Notes under the pieces: model-generated | What the model saw: the letters and a program-made list of their open reading frames with translations, nothing else | The model's database searches: none | Told to the model about the DNA's origin: nothing | Origin: Paraphysomonas bandaiensis | Lineage: Eukaryota > Chrysophyceae | Assembly: GCA_965644295.1 (NCBI GenBank) | Contig: CBFFRP010000416.1 | Location: 1 to 64,000 of the forward strand | DNA length: 64,000 nt | Reading direction: 5' to 3' | Shown: positions 41,701 through 56,700 of the stretch, one piece after another | Layout: each line of letters opens with the position of its first letter | Numbering within the stretch: the first letter of the stretch is position 1 | Program-made: the position numbers and the translations under genes

Positions 41701-44700
41701 ATTCGACAAGGTGGGGGTCTTTTCTGTTAATAACGACAACATTAACCAGTGGCTCACATACTCCTGTTCTATGTAATGCAACAGCCCCTTCAGAAACGAA
41801 TGCAAGGTTTGCAACCGCCCCACATGCATATTGCGCAATCTCCGAGTATTCCTCAAACTGTCGAAGAACTCGAACAATTACATCACAAGCACCACATCGA
41901 ATGAAGCGATGACTGCATGTTTCATTTCCAGCTAAGCAGAATATCGCACGACATGCAGAGTAAACCAGTGGCATATTATTCAGTCTTCGTTCCAAGCACG
42001 ACACGACAATTTCACATGCACCCTCAACCATAAGTTTCTGGATATTTTCTGCATTTTCAGATGAAATTGATTTGCTATGTCGTGCTAACATTGCAATTGC
42101 ATTCAAGGCAGCACCTTCCATTTCAGGACTAGACGACGCTGAGTCACCACCCATTCTCTGTAAGACAGACACAACTATACCACAAGAGTTGTTATCACCG
42201 AACTTTTCTTGGTTCGAAGAATTCCCGGTACACAAGCTTACCATTGCAAGCATGGCCATTTTCGCTAAACTAACATTTCTATGTTCCAGTGATAGTGACA
42301 TGACATTCGAGATTAATTCACATGCCCCACAATCGCCAAATACTGTGGCGCTCCTAGACATTCGCTTTCTGGACAAGAGAAAGATAACACTACAGGCATC
42401 TTCATTGATAACCATATTGCTAATATTAGCTTTAAGCACTGCTGTCAAGTATAAACATTCGTTGTTAAGAGGATCAAGACTATTTCCCTCTTCTTCACAC
42501 GCATACATATCCCGAAGCAAACGTAAGCAAAACATTACCGTCATTGGGCGATTGCAAAATTCATCGATTGACGCAACAACCAACTCTCGCACATCTAAAA
42601 CTCGCAAGGAAGATATGGAACCCTTCTTATGACGTAGTAAACATATCAGCAACTTTGATATTGACATCGATACATCCGGGTTGTGACAATGGAAACGGAA
42701 ACACGCAACAAGGACTTCTAGTGCACCTTCCCGACTAACTTTCTCGGTATTGGACACACTGTCCGTGCAGAGTACACTCAATGCTGATGTTGCTGCAACT
42801 ACAATATCAACATTTTCTTTATAATTTCTTAAAACTTTGACGATAGCATCGCACATGCCAATTTTGCCATACATCTCTTTATTTTCCTGAGAGTCAAAAG
42901 CAATGGCTGATACGGCTTCACACGAATTGATGCATGCCAGTTCACTATCTGCATTTTTCAGCATCACAATCTTAATTAATTCGCAGCCATCACCGCCACC
43001 AAAAAACCTTCGATTAAGAACTGTAATAGCAAGGGCTTTTACTGCAAGAAACAAAGCAGCAGCGACCTCCGAGTGATTCATATGACTTTCTAATGCCCTG
43101 AATATCATCAAACATAACTTCGTCTTCGCACATCGATCTGCGTTTACTGGGCAGTTGAGAGCAAAGCCCGCAACCGCCTCTGATGCTACTGTGACAAATC
43201 CTCTGTCGTCTTCGTACTGCTCAAACGCGATTGCAAGACCTTCGCAAACACCAGAAGCTCCTGCCGCAGACTTGGAGGATTCTGTGTGGATAATGCGAGA
43301 CAAAAGACTACAACAAACTAATATCGCAGCGTAATCATTGATATGCACGCGCAGTCCTGTGACTACCAGGTCGAATACTGATGGATTCCCTAAGCGAATT
43401 CCGTTGGATGATTGCGCAGCAAGAGCTACCATTGCTGTCATGATATGTGTACATATTGCTGCACCTTTCAAATGAGAGCGAAGCGCAGAAACAAGAGCAT
43501 CGCAAACACCTTCACTTCCCAGTTCTATCGAACAGCGCTCACTGTTATCAGCCAATGATGTGACTGCAAGAGAAGCAGCTTGCACGATTGCTCGATCTGA
43601 AGAATGCGCGACTAAAACCCTTGCGAGCAATGCACTCACACCAGTCTCGCATAATATACTAGCCTCTGTGTCTACTTTACCAAGCAGGGCAACTGCAGCG
43701 CACATATGACGCACAGAAGATTGCGACAAGTGTTGCTTCAAAGCCGATGTTGCACATTTACTCATACCACACTGAATTAGCTGAGTAATATTTGAACTTC
43801 TTTTCATTAACACAACCGCTGTTTGACAGGCATATCCACACAACGCGGCATTGCTGTTGTGATGAGAAATAATACCTGTTATCATTTCACAAGCACCATT
43901 TTCACCGAAAGCGTCGGAGTTGACATCATCATTCGTGCTCAAAGCAGTAATAGCACGACAACAATTTTCGGCGATTCCTATGCTATTGCAGTGAGCCTCG
44001 TAGGCACTTATCACATATTTAGCAACATTAGTTTTACTAAATAAAGATTTATTGTCACTAGATTTGTAGGCGATTCTAGACACTGCACCCATTATTCCTT
44101 CAGCGATGTTTTCAGCTTCAAAGTGCTTTTCTAGAGCAATGGATAAGCTTCGGCAAACGTCGTGAACGCCCAAGACTTCACGACTTGATTCGTCCATTGC
44201 AAGTGCGCAGAGTAGACGACAAACTTGTTCAACTACAACAGCTGAATCAACTTGAACAACAAGTGCCTTGACAATTTCACCAGATGCGCCGAGAATCCTG
44301 CTCCTTTCGTGTGTATGGTCCGTAGAGGCATTGTTGAATAGATTAACCAGAGCTCCACAAGCCTCAGCAGTCACTTTCTCCGTGTGGACAAACCGGCGCA
44401 ACATAGACAATACATGCTCAATCGCACCAAGGGAAACGAGTAGAGAACGGTTGTCTATGTTACATGACAAATTTCTTGTGGCTTTGCAGCAACAATGTGC
44501 TACCCGAACGTCGTTACTGAATATGTTTAAAGAATTTACAATAGTTTCGCAAGCTCCACCAGTTCCGAGAATAACGGAAAGAGAATCATCCAACGATAAG
44601 ACTGATATAATCATTCCAAATTTGGCAGCAATATCAGGGTTTTCGGAATACTTCCGTGCAATACCTAAAATTACTTCACAGAGACCAGCATCACGAAACA

Positions 44701-47700
44701 TGTTGATGACAGAAGGAGCTTGCGCTGTAGAATTCAGCATACATGATATAATTGATGTCGCATTCTGCACAATAGACGATATCTTCATGTGTCGGCGTAA
44801 AGAAGACACAAGCATATCTGGCCAGCCACTTTTCACAAACTGAGCCGAAACGGTCGCATCAATCACAAGCGCACTTACTGCACTCGAAATAGCTGAAACG
44901 GTTCGCTCATTTGATTCGAACCTCTTAAAAAGGTTTAACAGGACTATGGCAATATTGCTCTGCCCTAACCTGGCAATGGTTGTACGTAAAACAGCTACCC
45001 GCGAGATTACAGCACTCCCAGATACAACGACGTCAACTGGTAGATCTTCATGATCTTGAAGTGTATTAACAACAAGCTCACATATACCACCTTTGACAAA
45101 CACATCCACCAATTCTTCGTCATGTATAATCAACAATTTGATGAGAGTGCAACAGCGTGCCACCGATTTATAATCCGACTTTGTAACTTTGAAAAGCTCG
45201 ATCAATGCAGGCACGGTGCCGTTATCCACAAGCACCATAACATTGCGACCTGAAATAGCGAGTCTCTCCATCGCACCGACGATACTTACTGCCACATCTG
45301 ACTCCATTGTGGCGTAACTCTCCAACAGTGACGGCAGCAATTGACAGGCTCCGAGCTCCGTCAAACGCAATCCCGATTCCGCATCTCCAGCAATTTTATC
45401 AAGAGCAATGCATGCTGCCTTTGTAACTCTTGGGTCCTTTTTCATAATCGATAAAGCCTTCATTAAAAACTTGTCTGTTTTAAGATTATAAAAAGCGTTT
45501 AAGTTATAAGAGTTCGGCTCTGACTCGCCATCCTGCCGACATAAAAAAGCCAGCGCTAGTAGCAGATACTCAAGAGTAGAACTACCCTTGAACATTCCGT
45601 TGAGTGCACTCGACACATGAACGCAGACGCCAGCCACACCAAACGCTTCCGCATTAGAAGCAGTACTCCTACACAGCATAAATATAGCCCGCGCACACGA
45701 CATTGCAGTCTTTTCGTCATCATCATTGATAGCTGTGGACAATACTGCAGAAACAATCTCACAGCATCCCGCTAAACCAAAGGCAACGCAATTTTCACTG
45801 TCCACGGCAAGAGTATCTATCACCCGCAAGGAACAATGCACTACAGTAGATCCGTTCACCGAGTTGGAATGCCTTCGAAACACACTTGCGACCGCAGTAC
45901 ATACTCCCGCGTCTCCCATCAGAGGAATGGTCTTTTCGTCTTCGCATATCGTCTCTATAGCACTTAGAATTTGAACTATCGCGGCTTCAGCACCAATGTG
46001 CTTACGAAGAAGCGTCGCACACAGCTCGCAAACCCCAAGATCAATCAGTATTCGAGTATTCTCTCTATTTTTAACTAATAGTTTTACAACAGCCACACAA
46101 TTTTGCTCAGTTGCACTTGGATTGTCCATACCACGTCTCAAGGCCTTCACCACTGCTTCAGAGGCAGAGCGAAGCCCAATATCAGCACGGGTTGCTTTAT
46201 CTGTAATTATAACTTGCAATGCTTTTGATATGTCCTGTGCCGCCTCTGCATCGTTTTCAAAATGCTGTAAGGCGTCAACAAGTAGATCTTGCATTCCCAA
46301 GGACGAAAATATTTCAATGCTGTCGTCACAATTCAGCGCAAGTAGTCGAACGACAGCACATGCTTGAGATACAATCGCAGCATGACAGGGAAATAATTTT
46401 ATCACGGCAGTCATACTCTCACATGCATTAGCACGATATACTCGAAAACAGTTTTCAGAGGAGTGGTCAGACAATTGTCTAACAACTTCACACACAAGCT
46501 GTGTCATATCAGCATCACACTGCTCCATCCACATAGGCAAAATTGCTTCTAACATTGTTACGTCAATACCACTTTCTTCCAATACTGCAGAGCAGCTGTC
46601 TGTGCATTGAGTCAACGCTTTCACAGCTTCCAATATGCTTCGTAGCACGCGCTTTTCAGAACACGCATATATTTTCAATGATGATGCTACAAAATCACAT
46701 ATTCCTAGTTGACACATGAGAGTTCTGAAGGAATCGTCATTGGCTATGTTTTTAATAGCGCAACAAACACTCGCGACAGCAGTGGGACAATCAGCATATA
46801 AAGACGTGGCTTTACCTATAAAACTTACAATTTGCAGTTCTCTCAGTAATTCAAGGTTAGACTCAGCAATGCATAGGTTAGCAACTACATTAGAAGCCGC
46901 TTCGATAATGTCTTGGTCGTTTATGTGATTCTCAAACACAGACACCACAGTCTCACATGCCCCAACTGCACCCAGATGGGAAACATGTTCCGTATTACTA
47001 TCGCATGAGATACCATACATTGCATGTATTCCAGCCCGAGCAGAGTCCACACAAGAAGAGCAATTTCGAAGAGTTGAAGTGACAGCGGCATAAGCTCCAG
47101 CCAAACGCATCTGTTCCACATTCTCAAAACATACTGTCTCATAATCTCTGGAATGTTTACACAAAAGACTGATAACCCATAGGGCAGCTTCTTCAGTCGA
47201 TTCTGACATCCGGGCCCAGCCGGAGAGAATCGAGACGACCAATTCGCATGTCGCACCGTTTCGACCAAAAGCAATTTGGTTCCCAGAATTTGAACGTATT
47301 AAGCTAGCAATAGCATACGCAACCGTCTCCGTTGCATCAATATCCAATGCACTAGATGCAACCCGCAAAACATTGACAACCAAATCACACACACCTAGCT
47401 TTCCAAGAACTTCGGAAGTAGACTGTAGACCGACCATGACAACTATTAAACTACAAGCGGACTTCGAAACATCCAAATTGGATTCATCATCACTATATCT
47501 CTCCAACACCATATATATGTGTTCTTGTCCCTCACACTCAGAGAAAAAAGACATGTTACTCGTATTCCCAACACATAAACTAATTAGTGCTCTCAATATC
47601 TCACAAACTACGAATGCTTTAGACAAATGCACTCGAATCGCACCAACGAGCGCCCGGCATACACCTTCTCGACCAAGAGTATCTTGGTATTGAGAACGCT

Positions 47701-50700
47701 GAGGAACGTTTTCACTTGTGAGAGCTTGCACCATTTTGGAAAAGGAAATCATTACATCTTCCAAACAACCAAATTTATTTGCAGCTTCTACCATGGAGGC
47801 AAAAGCTCCAGAAATCGCAATCTTAGTCATATTATCGGGGTCCATACATAGACTATGCATAAAATATAGCGCATGGACACTCGATTCACCTTCATTCTCC
47901 ATAACATAAGACCTGAGAGTAGATGTAACAATTTCGCAAGCTCCTGTAACACCAAATCTGGAGGCAGAGGATGGAACGATCTCAATTACACTTCCTACCA
48001 GTTTGAAAACGGCCCCATGAATGTCCTTGTCATGGGGATACGCATCTAAAGTATGTATCACAACATCACATAATCCACACTCAAATAATTCCAGAGCTAT
48101 CTCTAAACTGTCATTCAACAACGCACATAATGTACAAAAGGCCTCAACAATAACACTTTTGTGAAGTAAGTGTGTTGTTATCGCAGTGCAAATACTCTGA
48201 TTCGCGCCTATCGAAAAGAATCGTTTTGTATTATCAATTTCAGAAGACAAGCCACTTATCGCATTACACGCAGCCTCGACTACGTGTGGGTTTTTCATTT
48301 GTTCGTGAAGTGCCGAGCATACAGTTTCACAGGCACCAACTGCCCCAAGCGCAGTTGAGCTAGATTTGTGTTGTTGACACATGTTAGCTATCGTTCGGAA
48401 ACTGACTTGAAGTATATCAGGATCTGATAGATGTCCTTTCACAGTGTCTACCAAAGTGCGACAAGAGCTGAGAGGAATTTTAGCATCTCCATCGGACCCT
48501 TCGGGAAGAGACAAACTCCACAAGGCTCCGCAACCAAGTTTCGATATATCTTCACGACTGTGGAACACTTTTAAGGCTCGCTCTACCCTTTCAACAGCAT
48601 GGAGAGAACGTAACTTCTGTCGACATGCTGGACAATTAGAAGCCAGGTGCCATATTGCACCACAACACACTCTCACAACACTAGGTTGATCAGCCCACAC
48701 ATCTATTGCACTGACGATGGTGCTCATAACGGTAGTAGCAGCAAACTTTTCTTTGCTCATATCGTTGTCAATACAAAGAAACCAAACACATTCAATTGCG
48801 ATTTCACATCGCTTTACATCCCCCTCAACAATATTGAGATAGGTCACCAGCATCTCACATACTCCTGACAGCGCAAATGCCGACGAACTGTCTATGTTGC
48901 TTTTCGACATGTCACGGATTGCAGTCACAGCATGTGTACAAACTGTATTATCGCTTCCCAGATTCCACTGCAAAACTGTCGATACAGCCTTTGGGGCATC
49001 CGCATCGCTGAGAAGTATTGTGTTGCCGTGGGAGCTATTGACTAATAGACAAATAGCTTTACAAGCCAACACGGACACTGCTGGCGATTTGAAATGATTG
49101 TGAATTATGAAGACAATCAAATCACTAATTCCGCACGCACCCCATACTTCACTCTGCAATGCATCTGTTTCAATAGAGGCTATGACAGCGTTTAAAACCT
49201 GTTCTGCAAGACCAATTGAGCTACCAAACATCTTCCCATTCGCAATTATAACATCGTAGACCTCTGCACTCTGTAAATGAGAAGAGTAGTTCCCATGAGT
49301 AAAGAACACAGCAATAATTCCAACGCAACACTCAATTACAAACGAATTAGCCAAACTATATACAGTCAAGCCCTTCAAAACTGTATCTACTGCACCACAT
49401 GATCCAAGACACGACAGATTTCGTTCACTATGATAAGCTAGAGCCATAACGACTGCGAATCCACTGGCGGCAACATCAAGGGCATCCAAATGTTTATTAA
49501 GGGTGTCAATACATGTACTGCAATGATCATTGCTGGATAGTTTCTCAATATTGGTTACATCACCAAACTGGACAAGCTTTCGTAGTACAAACAAGCCATC
49601 GATACAAATATCAACATCAGTAGCATACTTGCGTATGCATTCAATTATTGCTATTGTCGACTCACATGAACTCAATTCTACTTTTCCTTCAATTTCGTAG
49701 GCAAAAATAGACAGGAGTGTCAATGACGAGAACACTGTCTCCCGAATAGAGTGATACTGTTTGAATACTGAGAAAACAATCTTAACAGCCCCCAGTGATA
49801 CCAATCTTAATACAATAGTCCTATCAACAGTACTTCCTTGAACCCGGGCAAGACCATACAGAGCCTGACAAACACTGTCACACACATCAGATCTCATTGT
49901 GACATAACTGGAGAGCAGACGGACAAGTAACTCGCACATTCCCGCATCGATGATTATAGACGATAGTAAACGTGAATGCGATAACGCCTTAACCATTAGA
50001 CATAGTGATATAGTAGCTGAAAAATCTTTATCATGCAAGCTAAAAGCTTGAAGCAATTGCTCTACAAAGTCACCACTCTCCAGTTCCATTAAATTACCAG
50101 CATATCCAGTACAAAGTGCTTCAATCGAATCAAAGAGGGCAGCAATTGCATCAGCACTAGACATGTGGAAACTAACAGCCTCACAGAGTATAGAACAAAG
50201 TCCCATTGAGCAAAAAGTTTCCGCGATAGATGCTACCTCTCGTACCAGAGAAGATACTCCATGGCAGGCTTGGATAACGACGCCTTTGTCATTCATATGA
50301 GTTCTTAGCGAATCTATCAGGGTCTTAACTACATGTCCCGTCACCTGTTGATCAGTATCCCCGGCCTTAGAGTCGTCGGTAGAGAGCGTTAATAACCACA
50401 GTATCGAAGCCAGTACTTCACCATCTGCGTTATATTTTTCCTTCAAAGCGCCAAGGAGAGTTTTTAGCTTCATAGTATCCATGGTACTATGACTGCTAAT
50501 TGCAAATCGAATTGAATTGAATGCATGGCAAATTGCAATTACGACGTCGCGACTGTCTTGATGCAACGACAGGAGGTTTAACAATACTGTACACCCTGAA
50601 TTTTCAACAACATATCCAGCGTTAGACTCATTTTCACGACAGAGAGCTGATAAAGCAGTACACACAGCGGTAACTACATCTACAACACAGTCCGTAGCTC

Positions 50701-53700
50701 TAATAATTTCCATTAAATTTAGACAGCACTCTTCACCAAATCGTGACCCATTAGCTGGACAAGTCATCATGCTCTTGATGGTCGATGATATTGAACATAT
50801 TAAAATGTCATGATTTCGGTATGACAGGAGAGCATTTGTCAATATGTCGCATATGCCATGAGAGCCCATTCTTTCGCTAGCAACAATAGAACTGGAGCAC
50901 AAGCTGGATACTGCCACACATAGCCTTTGGTATACGTGAGATGATTCTACATACGCCACCATCCGCGAAGCGAGAAGTGTGTATAGCTTACTACTTTCGG
51001 AGAACTTGTAACCTGACGCTGACACAGCGGCTATACTTCCACTGACGGCACTCAATACAATTGGTTTGTCCGAGAAATTTTCAATTGCTGTAGAGAAAGT
51101 ATTTTCGAAACGACAGTCCTCTACAAACAAGGGAAGAACACTGGAACTATCCATCTCAAATAACGATGTGACACATTTAAACATATTGATTGTTGTTTTT
51201 ACACATGAACCATGAGTTTCCGAAATTACCATAAGAGCAGAACATACACCACATTGAGCAAAAAATTGAACATTAGATAAATTCGATCTCGTAACAGACT
51301 CTATCGCAGCGCACGCGGCGGTAGCCACGACAGAATTACTGATGTACATGTTCATGCATTGAACTAATATTTCACGGGCTGAATGCGTCCTGAAAAAAGA
51401 TTCATTAACACTGTACCGGCATAGACTTGCAACAGCATAACACGCTGCAGCACACACACCAGAGGAATACAAGAGCGCAGTCATATCTTCCGTGTGTTTT
51501 TTCAATGTATCAACAACAAAACGAGGGACACAGGAGGTAGACAAAAGAGAAACACACTGCGAACTGCTTTCTGTCAAAGAAGTAACAACCTCGCAAATTA
51601 CATGAGCTGTATCATCGCTATTTACTTCACAAAGCTTTACAATCCGATCTACGAATCCATCTTCAATAAACTTCTCCGCATTGATTTGGTTTTTGGTGAC
51701 CAATGCACCTACAGTACGAAATGCAGCAACATATACATCCATATTTGAGACGTAAAATGTCAGTACCATTGAAACAGAGTCACATATGCCAACATTAGAC
51801 AGAAGCGCTTGTGCATCAGAGTTTGCGTCCGAAACAATTCGAATAACGCGCAAACATGCCATTACCACATCTTGATGCTCAATAAAATTCCGAAGTGTAT
51901 GATTCAGTAATTCACCGCATGACTTTTCAGCAATTTCAGAGCAGCATCCTGGGTCGTTTTGGCACATCGATTCCAGCAAAACTAACCCACGATATAGTAC
52001 CGACGCACAAGTTGGATGTTTCTCCAATACGGATACAACACATGCACCTACTCCTTGCTTTGCTAGGTCTTCCTGAATTGCAATGAGATGAGATACACTT
52101 ATCATAGCCTCCAAAGCCGCGAGAACAACATCTTCATGCTGTGAATGCATGGCGAGTAAGGTCAAAATTTTATGAACTGTCCCGCATTCATTTAGTAGTG
52201 ACGAGGCTTTAGTGTTGCTACTTAAACCATAGACAGCATTACACCAGGACAAAGAGGCTTCGGGACCCATATCATGTCTATCACTTGCAGAATTCACAAT
52301 ATATTCACCAATTCTTAATGCCAGCAGGCGGTTTACACATTCTTCAGAGCTGCACAATCCAGCAACAGCAGTAGATATAATATGAACAGCATTTATATCC
52401 GGCCCCTTACTTGTCATCAGGAACTGCAACGCTTCGCATACCCCTCTTGACATGAGTTTATCGCAATTGTCAGATACTGAAGTACACATGTTGGCAACTA
52501 GCAAACAGAGCAACGAGAGTACGCAATCATTCTCACTATATTTATATAAACCAGCTATGGCTGCATCACTCACACCACTGTCAGTAACTGAGCATTTAAA
52601 AGCATTGTCACCAATCAGCAGGCTACATAAAACCGCACAACAGTTTTCCAAAATATCAACATTGCTAAAGAAATGAAGGAATATAGCTGAAAACAAGTCA
52701 TATCCAGCTGATTCTCTCAAACGCGTTACGTTTCCTTCATGACCACCCGCAAGATTTCGAGCAGCCATACATCCTGACATTACCACTATTTCAGATTCAC
52801 TGTGACAACGAAGCATATCAATGATAAGTTCACATGCCCCACTCACTCCAAAAGTTGATTTATTGAGCACATGATTCGCAGAGAGTGAGCAAATTGTTCG
52901 ACATGCCATTTTACAAAAGTTTGGATTATCAGTATGAGTAGCTATCGCATCACATATGGCGTGGCAAGCCCCAGCCTGCCCATAACGCGACTGATCGGCC
53001 TCTGATTTCGTTGCCATTGCACATATTGCCTCGCAAGCATTGTACGCAATATCTACCCTGGTAGTGTGTCTTCTCAAAATAGAAATGATAACTTCACAAA
53101 TACCTAATTTTCGCAACTTCGATGCGGTCGTGCCTTTATTGTACTCAAGCAATCGGGATATTGTAATGCACCCTGTGCTAGAAAACTCAGGGTTTACTTT
53201 CTTTTCGTCCATAATATTCACCAGCAATATAGAATACTCGGTGTTGTCGACAGCTGCAGCAACAGTTTCCCCTCCGAACTCAAGAAGTGTAGAAAGCACT
53301 TTACATGCATTTAGACAAGCATCCTCAGAGAGAGCTTTTCCGCTGTGCAGTCGAAAAGCATCCACCAGTGGTATGATGCTATCTAAAGAACTGTATACTG
53401 TACAAGTTTCAACGGATGACAATAGCACCAGCTCGGCTAGAGCACATGCGTGCTCTACAGCAGCAGCAGATCGAGTGTGCTTGGATATTAGAGTTGTAAG
53501 TAGAGTGCACATTTCCGTCATATTAAAACTCGCGAACAGAGTTGCTGAACATGAAAGTAAGTAATATAAGATATTACAACCGCTGCAGCATATTTCTACA
53601 TTGTTAAGGTTATTCAGCAACTGTGCCAAGATAACTCGACCAGCTCCTGCCTCAACAAATCTCTCAGTTGTAACATTAACATAAAGAGTGTGTGCTCTCC

Positions 53701-56700
53701 CATGTTGACATAAGGCAACCATCGCACTTAAGACGGCTGCAACTACAACAGGACTACAGCTCCACTTATGCAACATGTCAACCAGCACTTCACATGTACC
53801 ATGAGTGCCAAATTCCAATTGGTTTGCTACATTCCCGATAGAAAGGCTTACTATTGCTGCAAGTGATGACAGCACAACTGTTTCGTCATCATTTGTGTTC
53901 GCAGATGACAATGTTTGCAGCACACTGAAGCACGTGTTCTCACTGCCCATACGCAGCGAGTTTTCTCTATTAGTCGAAGTTAGACTCATAATTGCTCCGG
54001 ACACTGCCGCAGCTACACCACTATTTGTCATATGCTCTTCTAATATACTGGTTACAATTTCACAAGCGCCTTTTCCACCAAATATCCCGCTATTTTCGTC
54101 ACAATCAGATGACAAATTCTGTATAGCTAAGCAGGCGTTACGCGCAACATCAGCACTATTTGAATGCACAGCGAGGAGGGACAATATTCGCTCACATGTG
54201 CCTGCTCTACCTATTTTGATTTTATTGCTCTTGCAGTAAGCTAATCCAGAGATAGCTAAGCATGCATTGGATACAGCCACCGGGTCGCAGAAGTGCACAT
54301 TCAACCCATTACACACAGCCTCGCAAACACCATGCGAACCAAATATCATTGCAGCATCAATATTGCCTTGAACCAAAGAGAATACTGCATGACATGCCTC
54401 CTGATAAACCTCCGTACACTCAGAATGCTGCTTCAAGGCACTAACCATCGTTGAACATACATCCATGTCTATGAAAGCTGACTGATTAATAGTGCGCCGT
54501 GAATCATCAATTGCAGTAAAAAAACTTATCAGCATTCGAAAACAAGATACACATATCGCATCTGAATCAACAAACCTCTTCAAAATAGATAGAATATTGC
54601 TCTTAATAGTTCCCCCATCTAGCATTGCTGACATCACCGAAGCTGATTCCATAATTCTGCATAATACACCACTACATTGGACCATTACATCTCGTACATT
54701 CGAAAACTCTGTGAAAAACTTGAGAATTAGGAGAGGGAGTCCTTCATTTTCGAGATTCGAGCGCCCACTATCGTTGAGCACCAGGTGTTTGGCTGCAGCA
54801 CATCCCGCTTCCACCACATTTTCGAAGTCCCCAAACCTCTTCAAGCAATTACACACAGCCTTCGCACCTCCAGCTTTAATCAAAAGTGGAAGATTTTGGG
54901 ATTGTTCACTGAGGTCGGGGCACGGCATACTCAAATAATAAATGCACCAGATCAGCTGTGTCTTGACTGAAATATCATTAGTAGTCCAACTGCTGAGTGT
55001 ACCAAGCACAACACTCTCACAGGCTCCCAGTAATCCAAACGCTTTCTGTATACGGGAACCGGCAGAAAGCATTGAGCACATAGCTAAAGAAGAGGATAGA
55101 CATAACTCTGAGTTACTATCCGCATACGAGAGTTGCATAGCGGTTAATAACACTGCACACCCATCTGCTTCCACACATCGCATTACATTGTCGATATTTC
55201 TATCACACAAAGAAGCTAGAGTACGACAAAGCAGCGCGGCGTAGGCGGGATCCGTCTGGGAGGTTCTCAAATTTCGAACAAGCAGCTGGCATATTCCCAC
55301 AGAGCCCAAGGAATCACAAACACCATGTTCAGTATGTAACGACAAAACTGCCCCGACTGTACCAATAATATCACTACATACTGCTGGTTCATTGGAATGG
55401 AGGGCTAACGCTTGTGTCAATGCAAAGCACACTTCTGTGATATCAGACAAGGAGTAGAAATCAATTAATTTCCGCAGTCCAGTACATAACCACTGGACAA
55501 TATCTCCTTGATCGTTGAACGCTCGAATTCCATTCAGTACATATTGAGAAAAGCGTGAGTCCCGGACTTGCGACAGGACAGATGGATTCGATTGTACCAG
55601 ATCATTCAATACCATAACGCCGTGAACGAGTACTTCCTTGTGTTCAGAATGGGAGTCCAACGTCCGAACAAGATTCGAAAAAAAATTAGATTGAATAAGC
55701 GATAAGTCATTGGATACATGTCTAAGCATATTCTGCAGAGCTGAGCATACATGCACTATACAATTATAGTCGCTATAGTAACTTTCTAAAATACTTAACA
55801 AAAGCATATCCGTCCCCAATGCAACAAATTCAATTGCAATGCGAGCGTCATGGACAAGGGTTGCAATACATGAACATGCTGACTCACGCACAGCATGAAT
55901 ATCCGAGTTATTCTTTAATAAACCAGTGAGCAACCGCACGCGGGACTGATCAAAGTGATCACGATAACGATCTAGCCTCGAGAAAATACTCACAACATTC
56001 AGTGCATCGCAAACAGCATCACAAATTTCATCGCTTCTAGCAGTGTCACTGGTATCCATTTCAGAAATTTGAGCCATCAGCAAACGCTGTATGTCTATAT
56101 CTAAAAATTTGTTAACAATTTCATTGTGGAAGTCATCATCAATGGTACTACATAGGTTGCAGACACATCGAAAGAGAACAGAGCAATAGCGCGGTTTTTT
56201 TGAATATTTTAAAAGTGCTGCAATAATTATTTCGTGGATGTTCATTTGTATAAATAGTTCGCGATTTTCACGGCAGTTGACTGTGAAGGCACAAAAACTC
56301 GTGCATATCGTTTCCACAATGGCTGATTGCGTTGACAAGTCATATTTACTGGAAAAAACTTCTTCTAGCACACTTGGGAGTTTTCGACAAGCCCCCCTTT
56401 CTCTCAATATATCAGAGGCAGTCTGACAGCATTCAATTAGTTCATGCATAGCCAGAAATGTAAGAGCCCTATCTACGACGTCCTGAAATTCGTCAAGAGT
56501 CTCACAAAGTGTTGCACATATGGAGTCATCAAATCCACTCCAAATGGCAATGACAGATAACGCTGCACGTAGTACACAAGGTTTACCACGAGATGTCTCC
56601 ATGGCAACCCTCACTGAGTCCCTCACATACTGGCTTGAGATATCATCACAACTTGCTAAATTGAGTCTTCCCAGAGCATACATCGCGTGCTCCTGTACCA